This document shows, in pieces, positions 32,236 through 38,532 of a DNA stretch of 38,532 nt; within the stretch, counting starts at the first letter, position 1, and each line of letters opens with the position of its first letter. This DNA comes from Nitrospirota bacterium (GTDB lineage Bacteria; Nitrospirota; 9FT-COMBO-42-15; HDB-SIOI813). The notes below the pieces were generated by a model. The model was given only the letters and a program-made list of their open reading frames with translations. It was not told the origin of the DNA and searched no databases. A program made the translations under genes and the position numbers. The DNA is taken from NCBI GenBank assembly GCA_016212215.1, contig JACRGV010000017.1, forward strand, positions 1 to 38,532, read 5' to 3'.

Positions 32236-32399
32236 CAAATCTGTCTGAGAGGGTTTACACGAAAACAACCCCATCCCCACCCCCCGATAACTACTTCGGG
32301 GGCAGGCTCTAACCCTCCCCCATTTAGTGTCGGGGAGGGAATAAACTTATCACCCTCTCCCTCAGGGAGAGGGTCCGGGTGAGGGTGGGGTAAAAAAGC
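32236..32399. repeat. Repeat cluster between convergent fhs and COG3014 gene
   Basis: Degenerate border (TTACACGAAAAC), CCCCATCCCCACCCCCCG with a GATAACTACTTCGGGGGC hairpin, CCCTCCCC/CGGGGAGGG, then CTCTCCCTCAGGGAGAG with its G-arm ending at 32392. Its hairpins may terminate both genes. Confidence 0.88.
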
Positions 32400-33842
32400 C
32401 TACCGCAATATCCTGTTACTCAGAAACTTTTTTTCTCCGGTTTTAATTGTAATATTGGGAATAACCTTCTGAGAGAGAACCCCCCCATTTTTCCCTATAT
32501 ATTTTATATGGACATCATAAGTTCCGGGCGGGGCGGTTATTCTTGCAAGCTGTATCTCATCCGGCAGTGTCCTCCAGCTTCGTTTATCCGCCTGTTCAGT
32601 GGCAAACGCTGCAGCATTGGCTACAACTCCGGCGAGCAGGCCTGCCATAGGCCCGCCCTCTTTTTCCGCCCTCTGCTGAATGGCAACTGCCAGCACCTTC
32701 TTTACAGCCGCCCTTGCAACAGCCTTTGCAGCTATGCGGGTAAAACGGTCATTCAGATTCCTTACAGCAATCGCAGTAATATCTTCCATAAGTACGGTCC
32801 TTTTCTCTATTACAGAACCGGCCTCCTGCGGAATCAGCGATACATCAGCATACGCTATCTCTGACTTCTGAGGTACAAATTTTGGAAAGGCGATCCTGAT
32901 TAACTCCCCCTGTATGGCTGATACACCTCTCACTGTATTCTTTACATCTCTATTCTCTTTAGAGGTTTCAAGCACATATACCAATGCCTCAGGGCTTAAT
33001 GGAATATCAAGAAAATTGTCCTCTTTTATTGGAGCCTTACCGTTAAAACTGATAAAAACCACTTCCCCCTTATCTTTATTGGCCGAATATGATTGCACCT
33101 CAGCATCAGGAAATTGTTTTTTCATCTCCTCAAGAATATCCTGCTGGCCAAGGGCATCTGAAAGCCTCAACACATCCTGCACTGCTACAGGCGGGATTGG
33201 TGTGGAATAAAAGGCCGCATAATCTTCAAAGGTCTGCAAAGACTTCCTGTATGATACCCATGCGTCATTCTGTTCGCTATACCCGCCTGCCTCATAAAGT
33301 ATCCCTGCAAGGTAGCGTGCAAATGCATCCTCTTTATATGCATTCTTTTTGCCGGCATAACGGTCATTTATCAGATTCAGTTTATGGTCAACCTTCCTCG
33401 CCTCTACGAGGGCATTTTCAATGTCTCCCATGTACACATAATTCAATGCCCTGATAAGGTTGACCATCACCTTTTCAAAGTCCTCCCCTTCATACTGGAG
33501 GAGATTGTCATTGGTAAGGAAGGCTGCGGCCTCAGAAGATACCCTTCTTGTAAATAAATCCTCTATCCTCTGTTCTGCCATCTCAAGCACCTGATTACTC
33601 TCAGCATAGCGTCCTGCAATATGAAGCGTCATCCCCCTGTCCATAAAGTACAGGACTGCATTACGTTCCCCATAATTACCCTTGTTCTTTTCAATCACCG
33701 CATCCGCAGATGTCACATCCCCTTTCAAAAGATAGTCATCCAGAACAGCATAATGGCTTGTGACAGGGGCGCAGGAAGGAAGAGACAACAGCAGAGAAAT
33801 AATAAGGGGGAAAAGTAAAAACTTTCTTTTACATGTGTTCAT
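32400..33842 (-). CDS. COG3014-family TPR-like lipoprotein
   Basis: The 480-residue product has a lipoprotein signal peptide with lipobox LPSC (Cys24). A helical repeat region with TPR-like pairs follows (AVLYFMDRGMTLHIAGRYAES, ALNYVYMGDIENALVEARKVD). The C-terminal part carries GGPMAGLLAGVVANAA and beta-rich ITAPPGTYDVHIKYIG. This is the COG3014 family, uncharacterised and often beside LpoB-like genes, as here. An outer-membrane or periplasmic role in envelope assembly is inferred. A family C repeat ends just upstream of the ATG, so the ribosome-binding site is unclear. Confidence 0.8.
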   Translation of the reverse strand: MNTCKRKFLLFPLIISLLLSLPSCAPVTSHYAVLDDYLLKGDVTSADAVIEKNKGNYGERNAVLYFMDRGMTLHIAGRYAESNQVLEMAEQRIEDLFTRRVSSEAAAFLTNDNLLQYEGEDFEKVMVNLIRALNYVYMGDIENALVEARKVDHKLNLINDRYAGKKNAYKEDAFARYLAGILYEAGGYSEQNDAWVSYRKSLQTFEDYAAFYSTPIPPVAVQDVLRLSDALGQQDILEEMKKQFPDAEVQSYSANKDKGEVVFISFNGKAPIKEDNFLDIPLSPEALVYVLETSKENRDVKNTVRGVSAIQGELIRIAFPKFVPQKSEIAYADVSLIPQEAGSVIEKRTVLMEDITAIAVRNLNDRFTRIAAKAVARAAVKKVLAVAIQQRAEKEGGPMAGLLAGVVANAAAFATEQADKRSWRTLPDEIQLARITAPPGTYDVHIKYIGKNGGVLSQKVIPNITIKTGEKKFLSNRILR

Positions 33843-33845
33843 CAG

Positions 33846-33937
33846 GGAAACCCCACCCTCACCCTAACCCTCTCCCTGAGGGAGAGGGAATTCTTGTTTT
33901 GCTTCTTGCTTCTTACTTCTAACTTCTGCTTACTGCT
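33846..33937. repeat. Family C hairpin plus ACTTCT-type words between lpoB and the COG3014 gene
   Basis: CCCCACCCTCACCCTAACCC with CTCTCCCTGAGGGAGAG (33850-33889), followed by CTTGCTTCTTACTTCTAAC and CTGCTTACTGCTTAC. Confidence 0.9.
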
Positions 33938-33946
33938 TACACCTTT

Positions 33947-34567
33947 TTAAAACGAAAACCTCTTCCTCTCAACCACCTTCTTTATCTTCTTCTGTCCGAT
34001 CCAGACCTTTTTATTATTGACCATGTCATACATCTCAAGGTCTATCTGGTAGAATATGACCTTTGTCCCGCCTGCCTCATCAAGTATGGAATTCAGTACC
34101 CCTTTTAACATGAAGTCTGCACCGACCTCTTTTCCGGGGCCTTTCTGAGTCTCATCTGAGGCATTTACCGCCTGGTCGAACCGCTCTTCCCTTATCTCCT
34201 CACGCTCTCCCTTGCCTGCAACAAAATCTACCTTCCCTGAATTTATCAGCTCACGTTCAAGGTCTTTTATGAAGGTCTGGACACTGATATGCTCTGTACT
34301 GCGATTAACCACAGTTCCCACAATAACCGTTGGGGCCTTCCCCTTCTCTTTGGCTGCATTTTCCAACCACTGGCTTTTTAATGCATCCTTCAGCATCTCC
34401 TCTGCCACAAGCCGTGAATCCGTATCATTCCACCTCCCGCTTACATCCGTCACAGCCTCAGACTCAACCCTCGCCACCTTTGGCCCTGTTGCACAGGCTG
34501 AAAGTATAAGCATGGCTGAAACTGATAGTGCTCCTGCAACCTTAAAATTAAACATTCCTTTAAACAT
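33947..34567 (-). CDS. LpoB-like penicillin-binding-protein activator lipoprotein
   Basis: The 206-residue lipoprotein has lipobox LSAC (Cys25). In the family, LpoB spans the periplasm from the outer membrane to activate PBP1b. Characteristic parts are DVSGRWNDTDSRLVAEEML, VIVGTVVNRSTEHISVQTFIKDLERELINSGKV (read as two pieces) and the C-terminal KKVWIGQKKIKK. GGGAGGTGAATT before the ATG at 34567 is a strong start signal. The COG3014 gene follows on the same strand. Whether the target is a PBP1b-type enzyme here is not shown by the sequence. Confidence 0.85.
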   Translation of the reverse strand: MFKGMFNFKVAGALSVSAMLILSACATGPKVARVESEAVTDVSGRWNDTDSRLVAEEMLKDALKSQWLENAAKEKGKAPTVIVGTVVNRSTEHISVQTFIKDLERELINSGKVDFVAGKGEREEIREERFDQAVNASDETQKGPGKEVGADFMLKGVLNSILDEAGGTKVIFYQIDLEMYDMVNNKKVWIGQKKIKKVVERKRFSF

Positions 34568-34825
34568 AATTCACCTCCCGGGTAATGTTAATGTAGTATT
34601 CTGCAGGCAAAATCCATCCCTTCCTTTATTGAATCGAGTCTTACGATTTTTTTTGCTTCAATCCAAAGCCTGCAAACTTCACGTGGATTCATAATTTTAA
34701 CAATGTTGTAATTTATTTTCCATAATATTAATACTGATGGTCACAAGCGGTGAAATGATGATATTCAATTATTCTGTGTGTCAATATCTTAAATTATTTA
34801 GATAAAAAAAGAAATAGGCAGCCTT
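34568..34825 (-). other. Intergenic region dusB-lpoB with a 34-codon frame
   Basis: A minus-strand frame 34588-34692 would encode MNPREVCRLWIEAKKIVRLD and 14 more residues, but it lacks a Shine-Dalgarno. It may be chance or a gene remnant. GCAGGC/GCCTGC arms about 55 nt apart could pair in the lpoB leader. No mosaic repeat is present. Confidence 0.35.
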
Positions 34826-35794
34826 CTACTCTTCTCTACTAAACCCTTCAATCATAGAGATCATTTCCTTCAGTGTCGCTGCACTATTCATCTTATTACG
34901 GAACGGCGCAACGTTGGGACATCCTTTGAAATACCATGTCATAATCTTCCGTGAATGAATCAGGCCTGTCTCTTCCCCTTCATATTTAACCTCAAGACGG
35001 ACATGTTTGAGTGCAATACGTTTTATTTCTTCAAATGAAGGCTCTTCGGGGACATTACCTGAAAGCACGGAACGGATACCGGCATAAATCCATGGATTAC
35101 CAAGTCCTCCGCGTCCTATGGCCACTCCGTCACACCCGGTCATTTCCATCATACGTTTTGCATCTTCAGGAGCGAATACATCACCATTGCCGAAGACCGG
35201 TATCTTCAGGGCCTTTTTAACAAGCCCGATTACATCCCAATCCGCTTTTCCGGAATAACCTTGAGCGCGTGTTCGTCCGTGCACCGTGACCGCTGTAAGG
35301 CCGTGATCCTGTGCGAGACCGGCAATACAAAGCGCCTCTTTACCACTGCGGTCTGTGAACCCGGTGCGCATTTTTACAGTAACCGGAATATTTTTTATAT
35401 TAGCCATAACACTTTCAAATATCTTTCCGGCAGCATCGGGGCGCTGGAGAAGGGCGGACCCTGCACCGTGTTCCGTGATCTTTCGCACAGGACATCCGAA
35501 ATTCAGATCAATGATATCAAATCCCAATGACTCTATTATTGCGGCAGCCTCTCCCATGGTTTCTGGCTTACTGCCGACAAGTTGGACCCCGAGAGGCTTT
35601 TCGCTGCTCGTCCTGCGAAGAAGGGAAAGTGTAATCTTATTCCCTCTGACCAGTGCATCGGCAGAGATCATCTCCGTGAATGCCAGCTCAAGCCCGAGTT
35701 CACAGGCAATCAGACGGAATGCGATGTCCGTACAATCCGCCATTGAAGACTGAAACACAGGAGTGTTGAGTAAGAGGTTTCCGAGCTTTATCAT
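34826..35794 (-). CDS. dusB: tRNA-dihydrouridine synthase
   Basis: FMN-dependent reduction of uridine in the tRNA D-loop. The 322-residue TIM-barrel enzyme has catalytic C101 in LNFGCPVRKI. VTVKMRTGF, VHGRTRAQGYSG, PVFGNGDVF and DGVAIGRGGLGNPWIY are conserved. It follows engB by 6 nt on the same strand. The DusB class is the likeliest by sequence style, though the exact substrate position cannot be assigned by eye. Confidence 0.93.
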   Translation of the reverse strand: MIKLGNLLLNTPVFQSSMADCTDIAFRLIACELGLELAFTEMISADALVRGNKITLSLLRRTSSEKPLGVQLVGSKPETMGEAAAIIESLGFDIIDLNFGCPVRKITEHGAGSALLQRPDAAGKIFESVMANIKNIPVTVKMRTGFTDRSGKEALCIAGLAQDHGLTAVTVHGRTRAQGYSGKADWDVIGLVKKALKIPVFGNGDVFAPEDAKRMMEMTGCDGVAIGRGGLGNPWIYAGIRSVLSGNVPEEPSFEEIKRIALKHVRLEVKYEGEETGLIHSRKIMTWYFKGCPNVAPFRNKMNSAATLKEMISMIEGFSREE

Positions 35795-35800
35795 GATAAT

Positions 35801-36418
35801 TTAATAATCCATATCCATTATCTTGTTCGTTTCCTCAATAAAATGGAGTATCTCCTGTTTGCCTTTGTTGGCTGTTGATGAGGTACGGAATTGTTTTGGA
35901 AGCTCTCCCCATGTTCCAAGCATTACCTTATTATAAGCATTTATATTTTTCATTATTTGCCCGGTTTTTAGTTTATCTGTTTTTGTAAATACCATAACAA
36001 AAGGAACTTCATTGTCGGCAAGCCACTCCATAAATGCCATATCTTTTATTTGTGGCTCTAACCGTGAATCAATAAGCACGAACAGACACAGAAGGTTTTT
36101 TCTGTTTAAAATATACTCCATTAAAAATACATCCCATTCTTCCCTTTTACTGTTGGATACACTTGCAAAACCATAACCCGGTAAATCCACCAGATACCAG
36201 GGAGATTCTGCTTCATTGATAATAAAATGATTTATCAATTGCGTCTTCCCGGGTTTGTCCGAAGCCTTGGCAAGCCCCTTAACATTTGTGAGATAATTTA
36301 TAAGTGTTGATTTACCTACATTGGATCTTCCAATAAAGGCATATTCTGGAATATCAACCTGCGGGCACTTTTTATAATCCGTACTGCTCATTACAAATCT
36401 GGCGGTTTTAATTTTCAT
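35801..36418 (-). CDS. engB: Ribosome biogenesis GTP-binding protein YsxC/EngB
   Basis: GTPase needed for assembly of the large ribosomal subunit. It has 205 residues. G1 is G30-RSNVGKST. G2 threonine lies in GKTQLINHF, G3 is DLPGYGFA, G4 is TKTD and G5 is SST. AAGGA lies about 9 nt before the ATG. It is the first gene of engB-dusB and diverges from the protease gene across only 39 nt. Confidence 0.96.
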   Translation of the reverse strand: MKIKTARFVMSSTDYKKCPQVDIPEYAFIGRSNVGKSTLINYLTNVKGLAKASDKPGKTQLINHFIINEAESPWYLVDLPGYGFASVSNSKREEWDVFLMEYILNRKNLLCLFVLIDSRLEPQIKDMAFMEWLADNEVPFVMVFTKTDKLKTGQIMKNINAYNKVMLGTWGELPKQFRTSSTANKGKQEILHFIEETNKIMDMDY

Positions 36419-36457
36419 AAATGTCTTTCCTTAAATGGTAATGATAGAATAATCAAC

Positions 36458-37357
36458 ATGAACATGGCAATAAGAATCTTTATAATATCCCTCATATCAC
36501 TCATATTATATTTTCCCACACCTGCATATACTGTAGATTTTGAAATCATCCGGACATCTGAGGTTACCATTAAATACGAAAAGGGCTTGAACGGAGTTTC
36601 CAATGAGATTGTACGTTTAATACCGTCATTGAAACAAGAGATTGAAAAGAGGGTAGGACTGCCTGTTAATTTCCCATTTGGGGTAATCATTTACATGCAT
36701 AGGGACACCTTCAGGAGTTTAACAGACAATGACATGATTGCCGCTTTTGCGATACCGGGACGATCTCTCATTGTATTAGACTACTCACAATTCAAATATG
36801 ATTCACTCACACTCAGGAAGATTTTGATGCATGAGATGTGTCACCTGCTTCTCCATAAAAATATAGCCGGTAATAACCTCCCGCGGTGGTTTGATGAGGG
36901 GGTGTCAGAATGGGTGAGCGGAGGAATTAATGAATTAATTTATCCCCAATCTACAGATGTATTAAAGAGGGCATCTATAAACAATACGCTATTGCCCTTT
37001 GCAACCATATCCGATTCTCTCCCTTCTGACCCTGTCAACCTTGTATTGTCTTATGAACAAGGCCGGAGCATGGTGGAATATATAGAGAAAAGATACGGCA
37101 TAGATTCAATAAAAGGGATCATATTAAGATTGAGCACCGGCGCCGGATTCCATGAAACCATAAGCCATGAATCAGGTGCAGACTTTACAGAAATAGAAAA
37201 GGAATGGAGGAAGGGAAAGGAAACCCAGTACACCTGGCTCGCCTACATTTCCGATAACATCTACCTCATACTATTTTTCATAGCAGCATTTTTAACCATA
37301 TATGGATTTATAATATTCAGAAGGAGAATGAGGGATTATAAGGACGAGGAGATATGA
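36458..37357 (+). CDS. Membrane-anchored gluzincin metallopeptidase (peptidase MA-like)
   Basis: The 299-residue protein has a signal peptide or anchor (about 4-25). The zinc site is H125-EMCH-129 followed 18 residues later by FDEGVSEW, where E147 or E151 would be the third ligand, as in gluzincins of the peptidase MA-like group. A second transmembrane segment (about 266-284) precedes a basic, then acidic cytoplasmic tail (RRRMRDYKDEEI). The catalytic domain would face the periplasm. The substrate is unknown. No strong Shine-Dalgarno is seen; the second ATG at 36464 is an alternative start. Confidence 0.85.
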   Translation: MNMAIRIFIISLISLILYFPTPAYTVDFEIIRTSEVTIKYEKGLNGVSNEIVRLIPSLKQEIEKRVGLPVNFPFGVIIYMHRDTFRSLTDNDMIAAFAIPGRSLIVLDYSQFKYDSLTLRKILMHEMCHLLLHKNIAGNNLPRWFDEGVSEWVSGGINELIYPQSTDVLKRASINNTLLPFATISDSLPSDPVNLVLSYEQGRSMVEYIEKRYGIDSIKGIILRLSTGAGFHETISHESGADFTEIEKEWRKGKETQYTWLAYISDNIYLILFFIAAFLTIYGFIIFRRRMRDYKDEEI

Positions 37358-37429
37358 TTCAATGAATTAACAAAAAGTTGTAATGGTAATTTTATTGACT
37401 GCCGGTATTTATACTCAATGACTGAGTAA

Positions 37430-37573
37430 TCATACTCTATCAAACCACATTTATCCCCACTTGACATCAGCAACCTGATAAAGAAACGTGGTCTTTCCGG
37501 TACGGCGTGTAGACCCCAGGATATTGCCGACATTGCAGCACTCAAGGAGATTGGAAAAAGTGGACAAAGATAA
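37430..37573 (+). pseudogene. C-terminal remnant of a nucleotidyltransferase (AbiEii/DUF6036-like)
   Basis: The frame between a stop at 37427 and TAA at 37571 encodes LDISNLIKKRGLSGTACRPQ followed by DIADIAALKEIGKSGQR. This matches the usual end of small nucleotidyltransferases, where SLEDLIxxK...RPKDLxDIExLEEI precedes a small partner gene. Only the last 45 or so codons remain. Confidence 0.5.
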
Positions 37574-37748
37574 ACAGGAGCACATAGACATCGTGTATAC
37601 ATTCACAAAGGAGAAGCTGGAAGAGTTCAAGGAAATGACTATCCGGCAGAGGCTTCAATGGCTTGAGGAGGCTAACCTTTTCATTAACAAGACCATAGGC
37701 TTCAAAAAACGGGCTATTACTGATGCGAGGTTTGAGGGGCTGGAGTAA
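37560..37748 (+). CDS. Small protein, probable partner of the truncated nucleotidyltransferase
   Basis: Starting at the GTG at 37560, with AAGGAG 10 nt upstream, it encodes 62 residues. They include IDIVYTFTKEKLEEFKEMT, RQRLQWLEEANLFINKTIGF and KKRAITDARFEGLE. The 14-nt overlap with the preceding remnant is the arrangement seen for two-gene nucleotidyltransferase modules. Function is unknown; an antitoxin-like role is inference. A longer frame from 37488 is possible, but its N-terminus is the overlap in another frame. The product may be orphaned. Confidence 0.6.
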   Translation: MDKDKQEHIDIVYTFTKEKLEEFKEMTIRQRLQWLEEANLFINKTIGFKKRAITDARFEGLE

Positions 37749-37803
37749 TAATATCTTTCGGATTTAGATGAAACTCCTTTGCTACTATATCAACTACAGT
37801 CAT
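37717..37803 (-). pseudogene. Truncated N-terminus of a small conserved protein
   Basis: On the minus strand an ATG at 37803 with GGGGG upstream gives MTVVDIVAKEFHLNPKDIIT, then a short unrelated tail and a stop. The start resembles small hypothetical antitoxin-like proteins. The rest appears lost by the sequence now occupied by the converging small gene. Confidence 0.35.
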
Positions 37804-38128
37804 GGCACTACCCCCTTATGATCTATTTTTACAAAACCATACTTCAATATGAATTTGTCTTCAGGTGGATAGAATAGCAGGGTGATATTTTACTGTCAAT
37901 GAAGATTCTGGTTGATTCCGGGTGACGCATAAGATAATTGGGAATTAAGTGCGATATCGCCGGAATTATCTGTTTAGTCTGAATATTATTTAATCTTTTA
38001 ATCTTTCACAAACTTAATTCACAATTCAATGCCTGACACCATTGAATTCATGTTCATGTTCCCATGTTTTTTTGTTTGACACTATGCCTTTAATATTTTA
38101 GTATACCCATGAGAAAGGAGGGAGAGAT
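37804..38128 (+). other. 325-nt region with a promoter but no intact gene
   Basis: AT-rich, with no mosaic repeat. At its end TTGACA (38076-38081), a 17-nt spacer and TAGTAT (38099-38104) form a good sigma70 promoter, followed by AAGGAGG at about 38115. It drives the truncated antitoxin frame below. Confidence 0.6.
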
Positions 38129-38203
38129 ATGCAAGAAGTAATAAAGGCAATTTATGAAGATGGTGTAATAAAAAACTGGGTCTTCTCCAAAGTGAGTGGG
38201 TGA
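38129..38203 (+). pseudogene. Truncated AF2212-like (DUF104) antitoxin
   Basis: The frame encodes MQEVIKAIYEDGVIK, a clear start of the AF2212-like antitoxin family (usually about 65-75 residues, beginning with a YENGVFKPL-like motif). It then departs from the family and stops after 24 codons. Promoter and Shine-Dalgarno are intact. The usual PIN-domain toxin is not seen downstream. Confidence 0.6.
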
Positions 38204-38252
38204 TTTATGTCTCATTTAGCATATAAGTTATTATTTTTAGACGGAGATACGC

Positions 38253-38532
38253 CTAATCCCAAAACCCGTAATGAAGCACTGTTTTTATTTCCCCTCTCTT
38301 GACTGGAGGGCTATAATTATTCCCCTTCCTTAATCTCTCCCCCACTAGCAGGGGGAGGCAGGAGGGGGTAAGGGGAGGGTGATATAAACAATTCTCCCTT
38401 ATTACCGCTAAGACTTCATTTGTATTTTGTAAGACCTCATTATTCCAGAACCTTATAATCTTAAACCCAAATCGTTGAAGGTATGCCTCTCTTTCTATAT
38501 CCTTATCCTTTTCTGCCGCATGCTGTCCGCCA
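38253..38532 (-). CDS. DUF559 endonuclease-like protein, C-terminal part, with repeat-derived tail
   Basis: The minus-strand frame entering from the window end reads GGQHAAEKDKDIEREAYLQR and FGFKIIRFWNNEVLQNTNEV. This is the end of the DUF559 domain (related to very-short-patch-repair nucleases; the GGQH...D...RFWN..V pattern is characteristic). After LAVIRENCLY the frame runs into a hairpin repeat (HPPLTPSCLPLLVGE) and stops at 38253, so the C-terminal 40 or so residues are repeat-encoded. The N-terminal half and start lie outside the window. Confidence 0.75.
   Translation of the reverse strand, partial: GGQHAAEKDKDIEREAYLQRFGFKIIRFWNNEVLQNTNEVLAVIRENCLYHPPLTPSCLPLLVGERLRKGNNYSPPVKRGEIKTVLHYGFWD
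38285..38385. repeat. C/G-rich hairpin repeats at the end of the DUF559 gene
   Basis: TTTCCCCTCTCTTGACTGGA with ATTCCCCTTCC, then CTCCCCCACTAGCAGGGGGAG and GGAGGGGGTAAGGGGAGGG. They are translated in frame as the protein's C-terminus. Confidence 0.85.

Overview
The window is about 38.5 kb of mid-GC bacterial chromosome with mostly housekeeping genes. No phage or transposase gene is visible. The genes point to a deep-branching Gram-negative that respires with low-potential quinones. Evidence is a cytochrome bc fragment with a membrane-anchored c-type haem protein, O2-independent quinone hydroxylation genes, an outer-membrane LpoB/COG3014 lipoprotein pair, and a tmk-holB-ricT-metG-tatD block. 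Nitrospirota or a related phylum fits best, but this is inference; no 16S or other decisive marker is present.

Layout. Positions 1-525 hold two gene ends (an HhH/EndoIII-like protein on the minus strand and a DUF1998 remnant). Positions 686-3118 (minus) are ubiU-ubiV-ubiT. Positions 3227-4912 (minus) encode a monohaem cytochrome c and an unusual CBS-pair/cytochrome b C-terminal fusion. Positions 5041-8180 (minus) are tig-clpP-clpX, preceded by tRNA-Leu(UAG). Positions 8521-10308 encode an SLC13-type permease with RCK_C domains. Positions 10390-17706 hold a PLD-SNF2 helicase plus an Eco57I-class methylase, likely a restriction-modification or defence pair. Positions 18021-19232 are a toxin-antitoxin-SecB chaperone (TAC) cassette, followed by a macro-domain protein. 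Positions 19792-25943 (minus) are tmk-holB-ricT-metG-tatD. Next come cspA with a long structured leader, hisG, hisD, hisB and fhs (formate-THF ligase). Then come the COG3014/lpoB lipoproteins, engB-dusB and a membrane-anchored gluzincin protease. The last kilobase contains broken toxin-antitoxin-like genes and the end of a DUF559 nuclease.

The outstanding feature is a dense population of short hairpin repeats, about 30 copies in several families. Many are assembled as mosaics: hairpin cores separated by a conserved roughly 50-nt joint that begins GATTTTCGGATGAA and ends CATGAAAATC, so its ends are inverted repeats (GATTTTC/GAAAATC). These mosaics fill most longer intergenic gaps. They are also inserted in frame inside at least five otherwise intact proteins (UbiV, the SNF2 helicase twice, TatD twice, MetG, formate-THF ligase).

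At four genes (cytochrome c, methylase, hisD, hisB) the element's right border supplies the start codon and often the Shine-Dalgarno sequence. This behaviour, resembling Rickettsia palindromic elements combined with a portable translation start, is the best candidate here for an undescribed system. All identifications come from reading motifs and translations; no database search was run.
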